Below, in pieces: positions 49,404 to 58,387 of a stretch of DNA of 64,000 nt. Made by a program: the position numbers and the translations under genes. Within the stretch, counting starts at the first letter, position 1. Each line of letters opens with the position of its first letter. The stretch is from positions 1 to 64,000 of the forward strand of contig CALAAS010000041.1 of the NCBI GenBank assembly GCA_937885015.1, given 5' to 3'. The stretch is from an uncultured Clostridium sp. (lineage in GTDB: Bacteria; Bacillota; Clostridia; Lachnospirales; Lachnospiraceae). The notes beneath the pieces were generated by a model, which was given only the letters and a program-made list of their open reading frames with translations, did no database searches and had not been told where the DNA came from.

Positions 49404-49448
49404 CTGCAAAAAATACTTACATAATCCAAACTGCATCCCATACAGAAG

Positions 49449-49487
49449 TGCCGCCGCATCCATTTTCGACGATTCGGCGGCACCTCT
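49449..49487 (+). terminator. Terminator after the AIM24-family gene
   Basis: GTGCCGCCG (49449-49457) pairs perfectly with CGGCGGCAC (49475-49483). AGA/TCT-type pairs outside it extend the stem. Only a short T stretch follows, so it may also serve the convergent lipoprotein gene. Confidence 0.7.
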
Positions 49488-49515
49488 GTTTACTGGACTC
49501 CCAACCTGGCAAAAT

Positions 49516-50223
49516 CTATTTCTGAATCTGAATCCAGTTCAATTCTGTAGAAAGTTCAACTTCATAACTCTGGATATCAGCGCTGTATTCTTCTTCTGTA
49601 ATTTCCATTCCGTTTTTCCAATAAGTAAATACCGGCTCATCTCCCTTCAAGTGCCCGGTCATCATAAAAGAATCTTCCAATTCAGGTGTGAAGCCATCTG
49701 CACCGATTCGGTAAAAATCGACGCCGGATTCCGCGGCGCTGCTGCTGTAAAATACCTCTATCACGCCATTTTCATAAATAGAAAAATTTGTTCTATATCC
49801 GAACTCCATTTCCGGAAAAATATGGACAACCTCCGTTCCGTTATATCCATATAAATCATAATTCCAGGGAACAAAGCCATCATCCGATCTGGCATTTTCT
49901 CCTCCTGCGACTATAAGCTCCCTGATTCCATTTCCATCTATATCATAAAGTGTATAATATATATCCTGCTCATGCGTACGAATTTCAAGTCCGATATCCT
50001 GTCCAAAACAGCTTTCATATGTATCAGAATCCCTCATCTCCACATAAAAATTATTCTGAACCATATCCTCATATTGAGACAGCACATCATCATACATATC
50101 CACATTTACAGTCTCCTCTTTCCCGCTTTCCGCTGCAGCAGTTCCACAACCTGTAAATAAAAATGCCGCTGATAATGCCATAACTAAAACACTGCCCGCT
50201 TTCTGCACATTTCCCTTTCTCAT
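49516..50223 (-). CDS. Lipoprotein of unknown function
   Basis: The 235-residue protein has a lipoprotein signal (SVLVMALSAAFLFTGC, lipid anchor at Cys26). The acidic outside domain contains YTLYDIDGNGIRELIVAG, a DxDxNG calcium-type loop near 89-106, followed by YDLYGYNGTEVVHIF. This resembles the clostridial lipoproteins whose domain measures or binds calcium-dependent ligands, but no function can be given. It lies convergent to the AIM24 gene and upstream of no obvious partner. Confidence 0.75.
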   Translation of the reverse strand: MRKGNVQKAGSVLVMALSAAFLFTGCGTAAAESGKEETVNVDMYDDVLSQYEDMVQNNFYVEMRDSDTYESCFGQDIGLEIRTHEQDIYYTLYDIDGNGIRELIVAGGENARSDDGFVPWNYDLYGYNGTEVVHIFPEMEFGYRTNFSIYENGVIEVFYSSSAAESGVDFYRIGADGFTPELEDSFMMTGHLKGDEPVFTYWKNGMEITEEEYSADIQSYEVELSTELNWIQIQK

Positions 50224-50327
50224 ATCTTTTACCTCGTATCAACCATGTATCCGTCTAAATTTTAACTGCTCCATAGCTTTAGTTCCATTTTTCGATAAAA
50301 TACAGAAAAATAAAAATCCAAAAACTA

Positions 50328-50356
50328 TTGACAATCCTTCTGAAACACGGTATAAT
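50328..50356 (+). promoter_or_regulatory. Perfect consensus promoter of tRNA-Gln
   Basis: TTGACA (50328-50333) and TATAAT (50351-50356), spacer 17, end 17 bases before the tRNA. Confidence 0.93.
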
Positions 50357-50373
50357 TCATATCGTTGTTTCAT

Positions 50374-50446
50374 TGGGCCATCGCCAAATGGTAAGGCAAC
50401 GGACTCTGACTCCGCCATTTTCAAGGTTCGAATCCTTGTGGCCCAG
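50374..50446 (+). tRNA. tRNA-Gln (anticodon CTG)
   Basis: Acceptor TGGGCCA/TGGCCCA, anticodon stem CGGA/TCCG with loop CTCTGAC (anticodon CTG, reading CAG), and T loop TTCGAAT give a good cloverleaf. The CCA end is not encoded. Confidence 0.95.
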
Positions 50447-50451
50447 CTGAA

Positions 50452-50485
50452 AACCCCGAAGCAGGATTTGTTTCGGGGTTTTTGT
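50452..50485 (+). terminator. Terminator after tRNA-Gln
   Basis: AACCCCGAA (50452-50460) pairs with TTCGGGGTT (50472-50480), followed by TTTTG. Confidence 0.92.
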
Positions 50486-50524
50486 TATTTCTATCATTTC
50501 TGTCAGAAATAAGAAAGAAGCTCG

Positions 50525-50593
50525 CCTGCGGCGAGTCGCTTTCACGACAAAATTCCTTTCCGCCGCATGGCAATCCTCGCAGGGCATTTTACC
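50525..50593. repeat. Dispersed repeat, copy 2
   Basis: This copy aligns with 31704-31772 without gaps at roughly 83% identity. It lies between the tRNA-Gln terminator and the 3' end of the DUF1700 gene. It is noncoding on both strands. Confidence 0.7.
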
Positions 50594-50599
50594 TCACCC

Positions 50600-51076
50600 T
50601 CATCTCCACAATTTGCGAATCATCGTATAGATCAGCCACACCAGCAAAAGAGGGCCTGCCAGACGCATCAAAATATGGAAAAGCCCGCCAAGAACTGTAA
50701 AAACCGTCATGGCAAGAACTACAACCACCACCATGATAATCACTTTCCAGTACCATTTGCTCAAATCCAAATAATGGAACTGCACACCTCCCTGGCTCCT
50801 CCGACTATCTCTGGAACTTCGTGCCTGCTCATAGCCGTTATAGGAAGAGCCACCGTCTGCAGAGGTATTTCCAGCTGCATCGCTGCTGTCAATAATCGTC
50901 TTTGCAATCAGCCTTGGGCCTCCAATTTCTTCAATTACCTCTTCCTCCGACCGTCCTGAAGCCGTTTCCTGGGAAATATACTGATCGTAGTACTCCATAT
51001 TTTCCCGCACCTGCTCCGGCGATACTTCCCCTTGCAGCGCCGCCTTCAGTTCCTGCAAAAATTCTGCTTTTCTCAT
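50600..51076 (-). CDS. DUF1700 (HAAS-type) membrane protein
   Basis: The 158-residue protein starts with the HAAS/DUF1700 helical module (KAEFLQELKAALQG, then ENMEYYDQYISQE and EEEVIEEIGGPRLIAKTI, residues 1-62). A Ser/Gly-rich linker follows, then two membrane spans at about 110-130 and 133-152. Such proteins are often cotranscribed with PadR regulators and act in envelope signalling; no PadR gene is seen here. The PaaI-type thioesterase gene ends 10 bases upstream. Confidence 0.85.
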   Translation of the reverse strand: MRKAEFLQELKAALQGEVSPEQVRENMEYYDQYISQETASGRSEEEVIEEIGGPRLIAKTIIDSSDAAGNTSADGGSSYNGYEQARSSRDSRRSQGGVQFHYLDLSKWYWKVIIMVVVVVLAMTVFTVLGGLFHILMRLAGPLLLVWLIYTMIRKLWR

Positions 51077-51086
51077 ATGTTTCTCC

Positions 51087-51539
51087 TTATGCCCCTCCCG
51101 GCTTTAAATGGTAATATGTCATGGTCGTGGTGGCCAGAAGCCGGCCCTCATTATCCATAATTCTGCACTCACAGACTGAAAATGCATTCCCGTTCTTAAT
51201 CTCATGGGCCTCTGCCACAATTCTGGATGTTTTTCTCCCTGCCCTCAGATACTGAATTGATCCGTTTACAGTGGGAACCGCGTAGTCGCGTCCCGTACAG
51301 GCTGCAGTTCCAGACACAGAATCTGCCAGAGAAAACAACACGCCGCCGTGGACAATTCCCAGTACATTCAAATGCCAGGGGCGGAGCACAATCTGTCCTT
51401 TTGCATAGCCAGGACGCTTCTCCAGAATTTCCAATTCGATCCTATCCCGAAAATCCGACGGCTTCTCAGCACCCGGCTCCCTGTTTTTCCAGACGTCTGC
51501 AAAGGTTCCTTCTTTTCTTTCCTTCTGATCCATATCCAA
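51087..51539 (-). CDS. PaaI-family hot-dog thioesterase
   Basis: The 150-residue protein has one hot-dog fold. The active-site motif is LNVLGIVHGGVLFSLADSV (Asn, HGG and the helix Asp), followed by VNGSIQYLRAG. PaaI-type enzymes hydrolyse acyl-CoA thioesters, often aromatic ones; the substrate here is unknown. It is separated from the next minus-strand gene by 10 bases. Confidence 0.9.
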   Translation of the reverse strand: MDMDQKERKEGTFADVWKNREPGAEKPSDFRDRIELEILEKRPGYAKGQIVLRPWHLNVLGIVHGGVLFSLADSVSGTAACTGRDYAVPTVNGSIQYLRAGRKTSRIVAEAHEIKNGNAFSVCECRIMDNEGRLLATTTMTYYHLKPGGA

Positions 51540-51634
51540 ATCCTCTCATCTCCTTCTTCTGACCCTTTTCCGGCTGCCTAAGTCCGCGTCGGCATATTCC
51601 CGCCCCCAGGCTCATATGTTTATAGTAGCGCGAT

Positions 51635-52900
51635 ATGCGCCAGGTTGTAACAGTACGGGAGGGAATTGCCATCTTGCGATCTTTTAAAAAACAGTGTCAG
51701 GCCGGCCTGGACCGGATTTTTCTATTTTTCTATAAACGCCGGGTTCCCCTGTTTATCGGACTGGAGCTCCTTGCTATTCTGGTTCTTTTGGGGCATCTGG
51801 GAATCCGGCGCCATACCCTCAGTCCGGTCAGCCTGAAACCCGAGGCAAAAACTGAATCCTGTATTCAGTGGGTTGATTTTCAGGTTACCTCAGAAGCCAT
51901 GACACAGGCATTCCGCTATGATGTAGCCACCTGCCAGCAGGAGCCGCATTTAAACTGGATCGAACTGCTGGCCTTTCTGGGCGCCTCCTATGGGGGTGAC
52001 TTCTCCCTCTATCGCCCCGCTGACATGGAAAAGCTGGTACAGCAAAGGCAGGCTGGTACCTCCATGGAAGAGCTGACCAGACAGCTGGACAGCTATCCCT
52101 ATTATCTGGAAGCCTACCAGGCTGTTCTCGGCGGAATGGTCGGTCTTTATGAAATTCAGATTCCCAGATCCGAAGCGCCCGCCTTTGCACTGGCCGACGC
52201 CCAGATTCAGGAAGGTGCACCGGGCGATTCCCAGGACTCCGATTCTTTCAAGAATCCCACCACTCTCCCGAATTCCGAGACCGATGTGGTTCCCTTAACC
52301 CCCTCCGGCGAAGAAAAAGTCTGGGTTACCAAGTATGGCCTGAAAGCCTTCCATCCTCTGGCAAAAAACTTTTCCTACAGCCACTATGACGATTTTGGTG
52401 TGGCCCGTTCCTATGGATATCGCAGAAAACATCTGGGACACGATATGATGGGCCAGGTAGGCACTCCTGTCATCGCTGTGGAATCCGGACGGGTGGAAGC
52501 CATTGGATGGAACCCTTACGGCGGCTGGCGGCTGGGAATCCGCAGTCTGGATGGAAAGCGGTATTATTATTATGCCCATCTGAGGAAAGATTACCCCTAT
52601 CAGGCAATTCTTCAGGAAGGCAGCATCGTCTGCGCCGGAGACGTCATCGGCTATCTGGGGCGCACCGGCTACAGCCAGACGGAAAATACCAACAACATCG
52701 AGGAACCCCATCTCCACTTCGGCATTCAGCTGATCTTCGATGAATCCCAGAAAGAGAGTGACAACGAAATCTGGATTGACTGCTATGAAATCATCCGTTT
52801 TTTAAGCGTGAACCGCTCCGAATCCGTCAAAAAGGAGGGAACCAAAGAGTGGACCCGTGTCTTTCAGTTGAAGGATCCGGCTATTCCAGAAAATGAATAA
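51635..52900 (+). CDS. Membrane-anchored M23 family peptidase
   Basis: A protein of up to 421 residues with one N-terminal span (about 38-57, PLFIGLELLAILVLLGHLGI) and a middle segment (about 95-165) with a lysozyme-like or stalk feel (LNWIELLAFLGASYGGDF). A C-terminal M23 domain (about 245-385) has the zinc motifs LGHDMMG and EPHLHFG. The start is unsure: ATG 51635 has no clear site, whereas TTG 51674 stands 11 bases behind GGGAGGG. It resembles SpoIIQ/M23 proteins that act on the cell wall, but a sporulation role is not shown. Its end overlaps the convergent DUF1015 gene by 20 bases. Confidence 0.85.
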   Translation: MRQVVTVREGIAILRSFKKQCQAGLDRIFLFFYKRRVPLFIGLELLAILVLLGHLGIRRHTLSPVSLKPEAKTESCIQWVDFQVTSEAMTQAFRYDVATCQQEPHLNWIELLAFLGASYGGDFSLYRPADMEKLVQQRQAGTSMEELTRQLDSYPYYLEAYQAVLGGMVGLYEIQIPRSEAPAFALADAQIQEGAPGDSQDSDSFKNPTTLPNSETDVVPLTPSGEEKVWVTKYGLKAFHPLAKNFSYSHYDDFGVARSYGYRRKHLGHDMMGQVGTPVIAVESGRVEAIGWNPYGGWRLGIRSLDGKRYYYYAHLRKDYPYQAILQEGSIVCAGDVIGYLGRTGYSQTENTNNIEEPHLHFGIQLIFDESQKESDNEIWIDCYEIIRFLSVNRSESVKKEGTKEWTRVFQLKDPAIPENE

Positions 52901-54152
52901 AGAGGCCGCTTCGCGGTTTTGGCTCAAACCAGGTGGATTTAGGCGGCATCAGCCGTCCTGCATCCGCCACGGCAAACAACTCAGCCAGGGAGGTGGGATA
53001 CATGGAAAATGCCACCCGCATGTCATTGTGGACACGCCTCTCCAGCTCTTTCGTTCCCCGGACGCCGCCGATAAAGGCAATCCGGCTGCTGGTTCTGGGA
53101 TCCTCGATTCCCAGAACCGGATTCAGCAGGTAATCCTGAAGAAGAGACACATCCAACCCCCTTACTGGGTCCTCAGTCCGGATCTCCTCTCTGGCCTCCA
53201 CCCGGTACCAGATATCATCCAAAAGCATACAGAATTCTCCCTTTTTCTGCGGAAGTCTGCCGCCTTTCCCCTCTCCTGCCATAACAGTGGTCATACGTCC
53301 CGTAATCCGAAAATGCTCCTGAACCCGCTCCAGAAACGCGTCCTGCGAAAGGCCATTTAAATCCGCAACAGCCCGGTTATACGGCAAAATACTAAGCTCC
53401 TCATCAGGAAATAAAATCGAAAGAAAATAGTTAAATTCTTCACTCCCATCGTAATCCGGATGCTGTTCACGGCGCATCTGGGCCACCCGAATAGCCGAGG
53501 CGGCTCTGTGATGTCCATCTGCAATATACGTAGAGGGAACTGCCTCCATCTCTTCTGTGATCAGGCGGATCTGATCTGGTTCACTGATACGGAACACCCG
53601 ATGCCGCACCCGATCCGGGGCTGTAAAATCGTAAATCGGTTTTTCCTGTGCCCTGACTCCAGCGCAAAGCTCCCGCAAAGCATGGCGGGCCCGATAGGCC
53701 AGAAAAATCGGGCCCGTCTGAGCATTGGTCACATCCACATGGCAGATGCGATCCTGCTCCTTGTCCGCTCTGGTATTTTCATGTTTCTTTATAACACCGT
53801 TCAGATAATCGTCCACCGATGAACAGGCCACTATTCCAGTCTGAATATGTCCGCTCCGGGTCAGCTCATACAGATAATAGCAGGGTTCCTCTTCCATCAG
53901 AAAAATCCCATCTTTTATTCTCCGGTTCAGGACCTCTCTCGCCTTTTCATACACACAGGCATCGTAGGTCCCCACTGAATCCGGAAACCAGGTCTCGGCC
54001 CGGTCAATACTGAGAAACGAGAGCGGCTCCCGCTCCGTCTCGCGTTTTGCCTCCTCCCGGTTATATACGTCATAGGGCAGCGCCGCCACGCGGGATGCCA
54101 CTTCCTCTGTCGGCCGAACACAACGAAACGGTCTTATTTTTGCCATTTCCAA
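52881..54152 (-). CDS. DUF1015 family protein
   Basis: The 423-residue protein matches DUF1015: it opens KIRPFRCVRPTEEVASRVAALPYDV. The segment HENTRADKEQDRI near 119-131 and YIADGHHRAASA near 215-226 look like conserved active-site or ligand-binding motifs. It ends in a stretch beginning PPKSTWFEPKPRSGLF. The function is not established. It is encoded downstream of serA and serC on the same strand. A DUF1015 gene next to the serine pathway is frequent in Clostridia, suggesting a link to serine metabolism. Confidence 0.9.
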   Translation of the reverse strand: MEMAKIRPFRCVRPTEEVASRVAALPYDVYNREEAKRETEREPLSFLSIDRAETWFPDSVGTYDACVYEKAREVLNRRIKDGIFLMEEEPCYYLYELTRSGHIQTGIVACSSVDDYLNGVIKKHENTRADKEQDRICHVDVTNAQTGPIFLAYRARHALRELCAGVRAQEKPIYDFTAPDRVRHRVFRISEPDQIRLITEEMEAVPSTYIADGHHRAASAIRVAQMRREQHPDYDGSEEFNYFLSILFPDEELSILPYNRAVADLNGLSQDAFLERVQEHFRITGRMTTVMAGEGKGGRLPQKKGEFCMLLDDIWYRVEAREEIRTEDPVRGLDVSLLQDYLLNPVLGIEDPRTSSRIAFIGGVRGTKELERRVHNDMRVAFSMYPTSLAELFAVADAGRLMPPKSTWFEPKPRSGLFIHFLE

Positions 54153-54323
54153 ACTCCTCCACTTACAAGCCGTTTATACTAAAATACCGCTTTTATCTCC
54201 AACTACTGCTTTTATTCTAAAATGCCGGAGCCAGACGCCGCAAAATAAGAATGTCGCAAAATTTCCACTTCTAACAATCCCATGCAGCAGCCTGCCTCCG
54301 GCAGTCTATCCTGTCTATCCCAA

Positions 54324-55487
54324 TTACCGAATCACACGCACCCGCATAACTCCCTTAATTGCACTCAGCTTCTCCACCGTCTCCTGGTCTGCCTTTGTCT
54401 CCAGATCCACCAGCGTATATGCATAGCTGTCACGGCTCTTGTTGGTCATGTTCGCAATGTTCATATTGGTGGATGCCAGAATCGAGGAAATCTGGCCGAT
54501 CATGTTAGGAACGTTCATATGGAGCACCGCAATCCGGCTCACGGTTGTGCAGACGCCCATATCGCAGGCAGGGAAATTTACGGAATTTTTGATATTTCCG
54601 TTTTCCAGATAGTCCTTCAATTCCTTCGCTGCCATAACTGCACAATTGTCCTCCGACTCCTCTGTGGAAGCTCCCAGATGCGGCGTCGCGATCACATTTG
54701 GCATCTTCATCACTGCCGGGTTCGGGAAATCCGTTACATAACGCTTTACTTTTCCCGATGCCAGTGCCTCTGCCATATCCTCGTCATTTACCAGAAGATC
54801 TCTGGCGAAATTCAGGATCACCACACCGTCCTTCATCATGGACAGGCTGTTCCGATTGATCATCTTTCGGGTTCCATCCAGAAGGGGAACATGAACCGTA
54901 ATATAATCGCACTCACTGTAGATCGTCTCCAGAGATGTGATATGCTTTACGTCCCGTGAAAGCATCCAGGCTGCTGTTACGGAAATATACGGATCGTAGC
55001 CATACACATCCATGCCAAGAGCTGCTGCTGCGTTGGCTACTTCAGCCCCGATGGCACCCAGGCCAATAACGCCCAGCTTCTTTCCACGAATTTCATGACC
55101 GGCAAACTTCTTCTTTGCCTTCTCCATATCCTTGGAAATATTTTCATTTTCCTTCTCCTCACGGCACCAGTCGATTCCGCCCACAATATCACGGGCGCCC
55201 AGCAGCATTCCCGCCAGAACAATCTCCTTCACGCCGTTGGCATTGGCTCCTGGTGTATTAAATACCACGATACCGCGGCTGGCACATTTTTCCAGAGGAA
55301 TATTGTTGACGCCTGCTCCGGCTCTGGCCACCGCCAGAAGGCCGTCCGGCAAATCCAGTTCATGCATGGCGGCACTCCGCACCAGAATTCCCTCCGCCTC
55401 TTCCAGGCGGTCCGTCATCTCATACGATTCCTTCAGTAAATCGGTCCCCAGCTTGGAGATCGGATTCAGACAATGTATTTTTTTCAT
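54324..55487 (-). CDS. serA: D-3-phosphoglycerate dehydrogenase
   Basis: First step of serine synthesis: oxidises 3-phosphoglycerate. The 387-residue protein has the substrate domain split around a Rossmann NAD domain (LGVIGLGAIGAEVANAA near 139-155) and the catalytic His in ATPHLGASTEESE. A C-terminal ACT domain (about 320-387, VLHMNVPNMIGQISSIL) probably gives serine feedback. It follows serC by 21 bases and precedes the DUF1015 gene. Confidence 0.97.
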   Translation of the reverse strand: MKKIHCLNPISKLGTDLLKESYEMTDRLEEAEGILVRSAAMHELDLPDGLLAVARAGAGVNNIPLEKCASRGIVVFNTPGANANGVKEIVLAGMLLGARDIVGGIDWCREEKENENISKDMEKAKKKFAGHEIRGKKLGVIGLGAIGAEVANAAAALGMDVYGYDPYISVTAAWMLSRDVKHITSLETIYSECDYITVHVPLLDGTRKMINRNSLSMMKDGVVILNFARDLLVNDEDMAEALASGKVKRYVTDFPNPAVMKMPNVIATPHLGASTEESEDNCAVMAAKELKDYLENGNIKNSVNFPACDMGVCTTVSRIAVLHMNVPNMIGQISSILASTNMNIANMTNKSRDSYAYTLVDLETKADQETVEKLSAIKGVMRVRVIR

Positions 55488-55508
55488 GATACCATCTGCT
55501 CCTTCATC

Positions 55509-56594
55509 CTATTTTGTATGCTTTTTCTCAAATTCGCACATAAAGGCAACCAGCTTTTCCACGCCTTCCATGGGCATGGCATTGTAAATGCTGGCACGCA
55601 TACCGCCTACGGTACGATGGCCTTTCAGGTTCACAAAGCCGGCCTCTTTCGCCTCCTTCACAAACTGGGCATCCAGCTCCTCGTCTCCCGTTACAAAGGG
55701 AACATTCATCAGAGAGCGATCCTTCTTCTCCACAGTTCCATGGAACAGGCTGCTCTCATCCAGGAAATCATAGAGAATTTTTGCCTTCTTTTCATTGCGC
55801 TCCTTCATGGCCTCCAGGCCACCCATTTTCTTCAGCCATTTGAATACCTTCCCACACATGTAAATGGTGTAGGTCGGCGGCGTATTGTGAAGAGATCCGC
55901 TGTCAGAATATGTTTTGTAACGGAGCATAGTGGGTGTCCCAGGAAGCACATTCTCCGTAATCAGATCCTCGCGGATAATTACGATTGCCATTCCGGCCGG
56001 GCCCACGTTTTTCTGTACTCCGCCCCAGAGAATTCCAAATTTTGACACATCAATAGGTTCTGAAAGGAAACAGGAGGAAATATCGGCTACCAGCGTTTTT
56101 CCCTTGGTGTTGGGAAGCTCATGGAAAACGGTTCCGTAAATGGTGTTATTCAGGCAGATGTAAACGTAATCCGCATCCTCGTCCACCGGAAGGTCTGAAC
56201 AGTCCGGAATATAAGAAAATGTCTTGTCTGCACTGGAGGCAATGATATTGGCCTTACCAAAAAGCTGCGCCTCCTGATACGCCTTTTTCGCCCACTGGCC
56301 GGTAATAATATAATCGCCGACCTTATTCTTAAACAGATTCATGGGAACCATCGCAAACTGCATGTGCCCGCCGCCCTGTACAAATAACACTTTGTAATTG
56401 TCCGGAATGTGCATCAGATCCCGCAGATCTTTTTCCGCCTCATCGATAATGTTCTGAAAATCCTTTGAGCGGTGGCTCATCTCCATCACGGACATGCCGC
56501 TGCCCTGATAATCCATCATCTCTTCCGCTGCTTCTTTCAGCACTTCCTCCGGCAGAACCGCCGGACCGGCCGAAAAATTATAGACTCTGCTCAT
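55509..56594 (-). CDS. serC: Phosphoserine aminotransferase
   Basis: Second step of serine synthesis. The 361-residue PLP enzyme opens RVYNFSAGPAVLPEEVL. The PLP Lys lies in GGVQKNVGPAGMAIVI near residue 195 and the substrate Arg in KGHRTVGGMRASIYNA. The length is normal for SerC. The ATG follows AGGAGGAAC. It forms an operon with serA downstream, and the branched-chain genes lie directly upstream. Confidence 0.97.
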   Translation of the reverse strand: MSRVYNFSAGPAVLPEEVLKEAAEEMMDYQGSGMSVMEMSHRSKDFQNIIDEAEKDLRDLMHIPDNYKVLFVQGGGHMQFAMVPMNLFKNKVGDYIITGQWAKKAYQEAQLFGKANIIASSADKTFSYIPDCSDLPVDEDADYVYICLNNTIYGTVFHELPNTKGKTLVADISSCFLSEPIDVSKFGILWGGVQKNVGPAGMAIVIIREDLITENVLPGTPTMLRYKTYSDSGSLHNTPPTYTIYMCGKVFKWLKKMGGLEAMKERNEKKAKILYDFLDESSLFHGTVEKKDRSLMNVPFVTGDEELDAQFVKEAKEAGFVNLKGHRTVGGMRASIYNAMPMEGVEKLVAFMCEFEKKHTK

Positions 56595-56668
56595 ACTTGT
56601 TCCTCCTCTTTTCCTCCCCGCCTTCCCTTCTGCCGGGAAAACACATCTCAGGGAATGATTCTCTCATT

Positions 56669-58357
56669 TTACAACTGTTCGATGCGTAAGTCAATCTCAT
56701 CAAAGGCTTCTTCGATGGGTTTTCCTGCCGGAACCATGGGGAACACCTTATCATCGCTGCCAATCTGACAGTCAATTACCACCGGAATGTTGAGGCCAAT
56801 GGCCTCCCTGAGAACCGGCTCTACCTCTTCCCGCTTCGTAATCCGGTAAGCTTTGGCTCCCATCCCCTCTGCCACCTTCACAAAATCAACCTGATCATAC
56901 AGTTCTGTCTGAGAGTAACGTTTTCCGTAAAAGAGGGTCTGCCACTGACGTACCATTCCCAGCACATGGTTATTGAAAATGATCTGAATAACTGGAATAT
57001 TATACCGGGTTGCTGTGGCAATCTCATTCATATTCATACGGAAACAACCGTCGCCGCCGATATTGATTACCGTCTTATCGCGGCAGCCCATTTTCGCTCC
57101 AATAGCTGCGCCCAGACCATAACCCATAGTTCCCAGGCCGCCGGAGGTAAGCAGCTGTCTCGGCCTTTTATACTTATAATACTGAGCCGCCCACATCTGG
57201 TGCTGGCCCACATCCGTGCTGATGATGGCCTCTCCCCCGGTTACCTTATAGATGGTTTCCATGATGTAGGGTCCCGTCAGCACATCTTTGTTATAACGGA
57301 GCGGGTACATGTCCTTCATACGGTCAATATGGCTGATCCACTCATCATGGTTCATGGGATCCAGCCGTGCATTCAATTTCCGAAGGATGACCCGTACATC
57401 TCCGATGATGCTGGCATCCGTCATAATATTCTTATTGATTTCCGCCGCATCCACATCCATCTGCAGAATTTTGGCTTTGGAAGCAAACCGGGAGGCATCT
57501 CCCACTACCCGGTCACTGAACCGCGCCCCCACCACAATCAGGAGGTCGCACTCCGCCACGCCCAGATTGGAGGTCTTGGTTCCATGCATGCCGATCATGC
57601 CGGTATAAAGCTCATCGGTCCCGTCGAAAGCCCCTTTTCCCATGAGGCTGTCCGTTACTGGGGCCTGAATCTTATGGGCAAAGGCAAGAAGCTCCTGGGC
57701 CGCATCGGAGGCTACAGCGCCTCCTCCCACAAAGATAAACGGCTTTTTGGAAGCCTTGATCATCTCAATGGCCCGCTCCATATCCTCCTCCCGGATGGTA
57801 TCGGACTGGCGCTCAATCTCCTGAGGTTTTTTGTATTCGTACTCACAGGATGCCGCCGTCACGTCCTTGGTAATATCCACAAGGACAGGCCCAGGCCGGC
57901 CGCTCTTGGCGATAACGAAGGCACGGCGAATCACATCCGCCAGTTTCGTTACATCTTTAACAATAAAATTATACTTGGTAATCGGCATCGTCACGCCGAG
58001 AATATCAATCTCCTGAAAACTATCCTTTCCCAGAAGGCTGGTGGTTACATTGCACGTAATAGCCACCACGGGAATGGAATCCAGATTTGCCGTGGCAATT
58101 CCCGTTACCAGGTTGGTTGCCCCGGGGCCGGAGGTTGCCAGGCAGACTCCTACCTTTCCGGTGGCCCTGGCATAGCCGTCTGCCGCATGGGACGCCCCCT
58201 GCTCATGGGAAGTCAGCACATGTGTGATCTCATCCTGATGCTTATAGAGCGCATCGTAGATATTTAAAATTGCACCGCCCGGATACCCAAACACCGTATC
58301 CACGCCCTGTTCTTTCAGGCATTCGATGACAATCTCTGCTCCTGTCAATGTTTTCAT
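56669..58357 (-). CDS. ilvB: Acetolactate synthase, large (catalytic) subunit
   Basis: Joins two pyruvates, or pyruvate and 2-oxobutyrate, in valine/isoleucine synthesis. The 562-residue TPP enzyme has the catalytic Glu in SHEQGASHAADGYAR near 51-65, the FAD-type middle domain and the TPP/Mg motif GGDGCFRMNMNE near 427-438. It has the long biosynthetic ILV type rather than the catabolic AlsS. No small regulatory subunit (ilvN) is encoded next to it in this window. It lies between ilvD and serC, 30 bases after ilvD. Confidence 0.96.
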   Translation of the reverse strand: MKTLTGAEIVIECLKEQGVDTVFGYPGGAILNIYDALYKHQDEITHVLTSHEQGASHAADGYARATGKVGVCLATSGPGATNLVTGIATANLDSIPVVAITCNVTTSLLGKDSFQEIDILGVTMPITKYNFIVKDVTKLADVIRRAFVIAKSGRPGPVLVDITKDVTAASCEYEYKKPQEIERQSDTIREEDMERAIEMIKASKKPFIFVGGGAVASDAAQELLAFAHKIQAPVTDSLMGKGAFDGTDELYTGMIGMHGTKTSNLGVAECDLLIVVGARFSDRVVGDASRFASKAKILQMDVDAAEINKNIMTDASIIGDVRVILRKLNARLDPMNHDEWISHIDRMKDMYPLRYNKDVLTGPYIMETIYKVTGGEAIISTDVGQHQMWAAQYYKYKRPRQLLTSGGLGTMGYGLGAAIGAKMGCRDKTVINIGGDGCFRMNMNEIATATRYNIPVIQIIFNNHVLGMVRQWQTLFYGKRYSQTELYDQVDFVKVAEGMGAKAYRITKREEVEPVLREAIGLNIPVVIDCQIGSDDKVFPMVPAGKPIEEAFDEIDLRIEQL

Positions 58358-58387
58358 CTGTTCTACCCTGCTTTCTATCGTGTCTGC

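Noticed and set aside
56966..58267. A 433-residue plus-strand open frame
   Set aside because: It is antisense to ilvB, which has all acetolactate synthase motifs; the plus-strand protein has no recognisable domain or ribosome binding site.
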